From assembly GCA_028688225.1 (NCBI GenBank), contig JAQTYQ010000008.1, positions 51,751 through 115,750 on the forward strand: a DNA stretch of 64,000 bases. Reading direction: 5' to 3'. Shown one piece after another: positions 60,830-64,000 of this stretch. Position numbers and translations under genes: made by a program. Position 1 is the stretch's first letter. Every line of letters starts with the position of its first letter. Under the pieces are notes generated by a model, which saw nothing but the letters and a program-made list of their open reading frames with translations, searched no databases and was not told the origin of the DNA. Origin of the DNA: Opitutaceae bacterium (GTDB lineage: Bacteria > Verrucomicrobiota > Verrucomicrobiia > Opitutales > Opitutaceae).

Positions 60830-62106
60830 GGTTCTTCACGGAACGGTGTGGGCATGAGAGCTGTTAAGGGAAGGCATGGACACATCAGTTAACGAACACT
60901 ACCGGCGGCTGCTGCAGCTGCCAACGCCATGGCGGGTGACGGCGGTGGAGGAAAATTTGCTCGGCCAGCGGGTGACGATCCGGTTGACCTGGCCGGAGGG
61001 GGCCGCGGCGGTCTGTCCGGTCTGCGGGCAGGCCTGTCGGGTCTACGACCGGATGGAAGAGCGTGGTTGGCGGCACCTGAGCATCATGCAGTACCTGCTG
61101 GAGTTGCGGTGTGCCGTCCCGCGCTGCGAGTGTCCGGAACATGGGGTCAAGACCGTGGCGGTGCCGTGGGCCGAGCCGGGGTCGCGTTTTACGACGATGT
61201 TTGAGGTTTTCGCGGTGCAGGTCATCGCGGCGTGCCGCTCGCTCAGCCAGGCAGCCGAGTTGCTGCGTCTGCACTGGGATGCCGTGCAGCGCATTCTGGA
61301 GCGGGCGGTGCAACGCGGGCTGGCCCGGCGCAGCCCCGAGGGCCTGCGCTATGTCGGGCTGGACGAAAAGAGTTTTGGACGCGGGCAGGACTACGTCTCG
61401 CTGATGACCGATCTGGTGGGGCAGCGCGTCTTGGAGGTCGTCCCCGGACGCGACATCGGGAGCGGCTTGGCGCTGTGGGAAAGTCTGCCTGAGCCCCAGC
61501 GCCAGCGTATCGAGGCCGCGGCCATGGACATGGGCGCCGCAGGCGCAGATCGTCCATGACAAGTTTCACGTTTCCAAGCTGCTCAACGAAGCCGTCGACA
61601 AGGTCCGCAAAGAGGAACACCGCCGGCTGCTGGAAAAGGGCGACGAGAGCCTCAAGGACACCAAGTTCCTGTGGCTGCAGGGCGCCGCGGTCACCGGCGA
61701 GCGCGCTCTGCGCTTCGAGGAGCTGTGCGAGCGCAATCTGAGGACCGCCCGCGCCTGGGCCCACAAGGAAACGTTCGTGGAGTACTGGACCCAGCCGGAT
61801 ACGGCCAGCGGCCGGGACTTCTTCACCCGCTGGTTCCGCACCGTGCGTCGCTCCAAACTCGAACCGCTCAAGAAGGTAGCGCTCACCTTCAAGGATCACT
61901 TGCTGGGCCTGCTTAACTACTTCGTGCATCCGATCACCAACGCCCTGACCGAGGGCTTCAACTCCCGCGTCCAAGCCATCAAGACCGACGCCCGCGGCTT
62001 CCGCCGCTTCGCCAACTACCGCGCCCGCATCCTGTTCTTCTGCGGTAAACTCGACTTGCTCCCTCATCTTCCTTCAGCGGTCACCCACAATGAAGCGTGA
62101 AGAACC
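60830..62106 (+). mobile_element. ISL3-family insertion sequence, copy 2 (broken) with 8-bp target duplication
   Basis: 1277 bp. Ends GGTTCTTCACGGAACGGTGT (left) and, on the minus strand, GGTTCTTCACGCTTCATTGT (right). Flanked by a perfect direct repeat ATTTTTTG at 60822-60829 and 62107-62114, the 8-bp duplication typical of ISL3 elements. It lies between two cytochrome genes on the opposite strand, a recent insertion. Confidence 0.88.
60876..62100 (+). pseudogene. ISL3-family transposase, 32-bp deletion
   Basis: 5' frame: CPVCGQACRVYDRMEERGWRH, CPEHGVKTVAVPWAEPGSRF, VGLDEKSFGRGQDYVSLMTDLVGQRVLEVVPGRD, AAAMDMGAAGADRP and a stop at 61557. Compared with copy 1, 32 bases are missing near 61538 (after GACATGGGCGCC), shifting the frame. 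Downstream frame: HDKFHVSKLLNEAVDKVRK, TARAWAHKETFVEYW, ITNALTEGFNSRVQAIKTDA. Sequence from 61480 on is about 90 percent identical to copy 1, the N-terminal third much less. Confidence 0.85.
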
Positions 62107-62296
62107 ATTTTTTGGTCAGGGCGGGGTCTCCCTGACAACCAGCGGTGGATCTGTGGCGCAGGGACCTCCCGCAGGGCTGTGCCCCAGCCGTGGCGGGCGC
62201 CGGGAGCGTCGTCAGCCGGGGACCTGCTCAAACCGAAACCAGGTCCGGCCCTGGGTCAGGTTCCAAGACGCCAACGCGGGCCAGTTGCGGGCCGGT

Positions 62297-63793
62297 TTAT
62301 TGGCCCTGGATGCCGCCGTTATGGCAGTCGCTGCAAAGCAGGTCGGGATCGAGTTCGCCGCCGGGGTGCTTGAATTCCATGCCTTGCGGTGCGATCCGGG
62401 TGAGTTCTTCCCCGCGGCCCTGGGCGAGGATGGTGTGGCAGGCGGTGCAGTCGCTCGAACGCACTGCCACGTTGCCATCGACCGTGCGGTGCTTGTCGTC
62501 GTGGCAGCGGAAACAGCCGGGCCAGTCCTTGTGCCCGATATTGTTCGGATAGGTGCGCCAGTCGGCTTTCATGGCGGGGAAGAAGTTCTCCTGGTAAATC
62601 CGCTGCACCGCGGCGATGGTCGGCGCCACCTCGTCGGCCGCCTGGTATTTCTGGCGGAGGATGGCGGCAATGCCCTCGTACGCCTGGTCTGTGCTCGGGT
62701 AATCCTTGGTCAGCGCCTGGACCGCCGCCTGCTTGATGTTGGGCAGCTGCGTGCTGATCTTGCCCAGGGCCATGTCGGTTTCGACCGCCTCATTGGCGGT
62801 CTGATAGGCGTGAGCCGGACGGTTGTGACAGTCGATGCAATCCATCACGCGGATCGCATTGGCCGGCGGCTCTCCCGTAAAATCCTCGGTGCGGAAGACC
62901 CGCACCTCGCCGGTGGCCGTCGAGGTCATGCGGATCCACGGGATCGTCTGGCGCTGGGGGTCTGAGGCGTAGTATTCGATCTTGTTGGCCACGTTCATGT
63001 GCCAGTGAATGCCGCCAAAAAACCCCTCGCCCGGCTGGCCGCCGCCAACGCGCAGCGAAAGACGCACCGTGTAGGGCGTGTTTTTCTTGTCCGAGAGGTA
63101 ATGCGCGTAGGTGCGGTCGAGATTGCCGGTGAATTTTTCGGGCCAGTGGCAGCGCTCGCATGTCTCCTGGGCGGGTCTCAGATTTTTGATGGGGGTTTTG
63201 ATGGGGCGCTCATACTTGTTGAACGCGGTGGAGTAAACCTGGTAGGCGCCGCTGATCTTTGATTTCACGTACCACGACGCGCCCGAACCGATGTGGCACT
63301 CGGCACAGGACACCCGCGCGTGGGCCGAATGATGGTAGGTGGTGAACTCCGGCTTCATGACGCCGTGACATGTCTGGCCGCAGAATTCCACCGATTCCGT
63401 GAAATGATAGGTCTGGTAGCTGCCAAACGCCGTCAGCAGCAAAAAGACGACCGCGCCCGAGCCGAAAAGGACCAGATAGCGGCGGTCGCGCGGCCGCGAG
63501 AAATCGATGGAAAACGCAGGCGGCCCGCCACCCGCCGGATGCCGTCGGGCCTGGCGGCGTTGAATCCACCAGCCGGCGAAGATCAGCCCCAGCCCGAGGA
63601 TCAGGAAAGCGGGGGCGACAATATAGGTGAGGATGCCGACGTAGGGGTTGCGATCGCGCGTGAAGGTGTCGATCGCGACCAGGAAGACAAAAGCGAACAG
63701 GCTGCCCAAGGCGGTGATGGCGCCGGCCAGGCTCAGCCAGTTCTTAAAGTGCGAGGGCGGCTCACGCGGGGTGTTGGCGGGCGTGACAGACAT
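62297..63793 (-). CDS. NapC/NirT-like multihaem cytochrome c
   Basis: 498 aa. Two N-terminal hydrophobic segments (LAGAITALGSLFAFVFLVAI, TYIVAPAFLILGLGLIFAGW) and a third anchor (YLVLFGSGAVVFLLLTAFG) precede haem motifs CGQTCHGVM (CxxxCH), CAECH, CERCH, CIDCH, CFRCH, CTACH and CSDCH, i.e. seven potential haems. The first resembles the NrfH/NapC site that contacts quinol. ATG 63793 is chosen. Likely a quinol-oxidising entry point of the cluster. Confidence 0.88.
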   Translation of the reverse strand: MSVTPANTPREPPSHFKNWLSLAGAITALGSLFAFVFLVAIDTFTRDRNPYVGILTYIVAPAFLILGLGLIFAGWWIQRRQARRHPAGGGPPAFSIDFSRPRDRRYLVLFGSGAVVFLLLTAFGSYQTYHFTESVEFCGQTCHGVMKPEFTTYHHSAHARVSCAECHIGSGASWYVKSKISGAYQVYSTAFNKYERPIKTPIKNLRPAQETCERCHWPEKFTGNLDRTYAHYLSDKKNTPYTVRLSLRVGGGQPGEGFFGGIHWHMNVANKIEYYASDPQRQTIPWIRMTSTATGEVRVFRTEDFTGEPPANAIRVMDCIDCHNRPAHAYQTANEAVETDMALGKISTQLPNIKQAAVQALTKDYPSTDQAYEGIAAILRQKYQAADEVAPTIAAVQRIYQENFFPAMKADWRTYPNNIGHKDWPGCFRCHDDKHRTVDGNVAVRSSDCTACHTILAQGRGEELTRIAPQGMEFKHPGGELDPDLLCSDCHNGGIQGQ

Positions 63794-63839
63794 GCCAAAA
63801 GTCAACTTGAGTTTCGACGCAAGGCGAGTGGAAATCCGT

Positions 63840-63867
63840 AAAAAACCCGGCCGGAAAACCGGCCGGG
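63840..63867 (-). terminator. Rho-independent terminator for an upstream minus-strand gene
   Basis: On the minus strand, CCCGGCCGG-TTTT-CCGGCCGGG (9-bp stem) followed by six T. It would end a transcript coming from beyond the window's right edge, isolating it from the cytochrome gene. The remaining 133 bases to 64000 contain no recognisable gene. Confidence 0.72.
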
Positions 63868-64000
63868 CTAATGTTGGGTGCGCCCGGCAGGGCACACCTG
63901 CTGGACAGTGAACATGAACAAAAGAGCATGTAAGTCTGTTGACCGCCCTGCAGAGGGAAGGTCTAGCCGAAGGGCAACTGCGGCGTCGCGAGGCGACCGT

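Overview
The window is high-GC, gene-dense bacterial chromosome. It most resembles a verrucomicrobial (Opitutaceae-like) genome. The support is indirect: a small gene at 22330-22767 resembling the Planctomycetes/Verrucomicrobia-specific Minf_1886 family, a GatCAB amidotransferase operon, a GH78 rhamnosidase, URO-D-family genes, and multihaem cytochromes next to an NrfD module. There is no rRNA gene to fix the taxonomy, so this is an inference.

Layout. 1-8017 (+): a translation-fidelity block, pheS (cut by the window edge)-pheT and gatC-gatA-gatB. Two near-identical four-helix-bundle ORFs sit in this block, one exactly between pheS and pheT and one exactly between gatA and gatB. Each is bracketed by complementary GTAGCGGGTAG-type arms. 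8072-11687: a nucleotidyltransferase, a tandem pair of malate-dehydrogenase-family genes (the first with altered active-site residues) and an acyl-ACP thioesterase. 11747-20018: an accessory/defence stretch with a membrane-anchored unknown, a Bro-N protein, housekeeping asnS, a tightly overlapped operon of winged-helix protein, SIR2-like protein and sigma-region-4-like protein, and a type IIG restriction-modification enzyme with a 113-aa partner. 20118-33620: mostly housekeeping and hydrolytic genes (nucleotide pyrophosphatase-like phosphodiesterase, Fur, M16 peptidase, EF-hand protein, NAD kinase, TlyA-type methyltransferase, GH78 rhamnosidase, Fpg-like glycosylase, M24 peptidase, DUF192).

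33721-53989 is a catabolic island. It holds an AT-rich secreted beta-helix protein, a decayed URO-D-family gene and a long same-strand run: DeoR regulator, class II aldolase, secreted unknown, lipoyl-domain fragment, PfkB kinase, 2-oxoacid dehydrogenase E2-E1alpha-E1beta, D-lyxose-isomerase-family cupin, LsrF-type thiolase/aldolase, ribulose-phosphate-epimerase-family protein, URO-D-family protein and a RhaE-RhaW-like aldolase/dehydrogenase fusion. It ends in a convergent MFS sugar transporter, then a broken ISL3-family insertion sequence abutting a truncated glycosidase tail. The gene set looks like isomerise, phosphorylate, epimerise, cleave, then acyl transfer to CoA for an unidentified sugar.

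54107-56858: initiator tRNA on the minus strand, preceded by a GIY-YIG gene whose start lies in the 3' end of a decayed second initiator-tRNA copy, then rpsB-tsf and a DUF983 gene. 56922-63793 (-): a respiratory module of NapC/NirT-like multihaem cytochrome, small cytochrome c, tetrahaem cytochrome, Tat-exported 4Fe-4S protein and NrfD membrane protein. It is interrupted by a second broken ISL3 element with a perfect 8-bp target duplication.

The strongest leads are the paired IVS-like elements, the tRNA/GIY-YIG arrangement, the sugar island, the SIR2 three-gene operon, the mosaic gatB and the degenerate malate dehydrogenase duplicate. All functional statements come from reading motifs; no database search was run.
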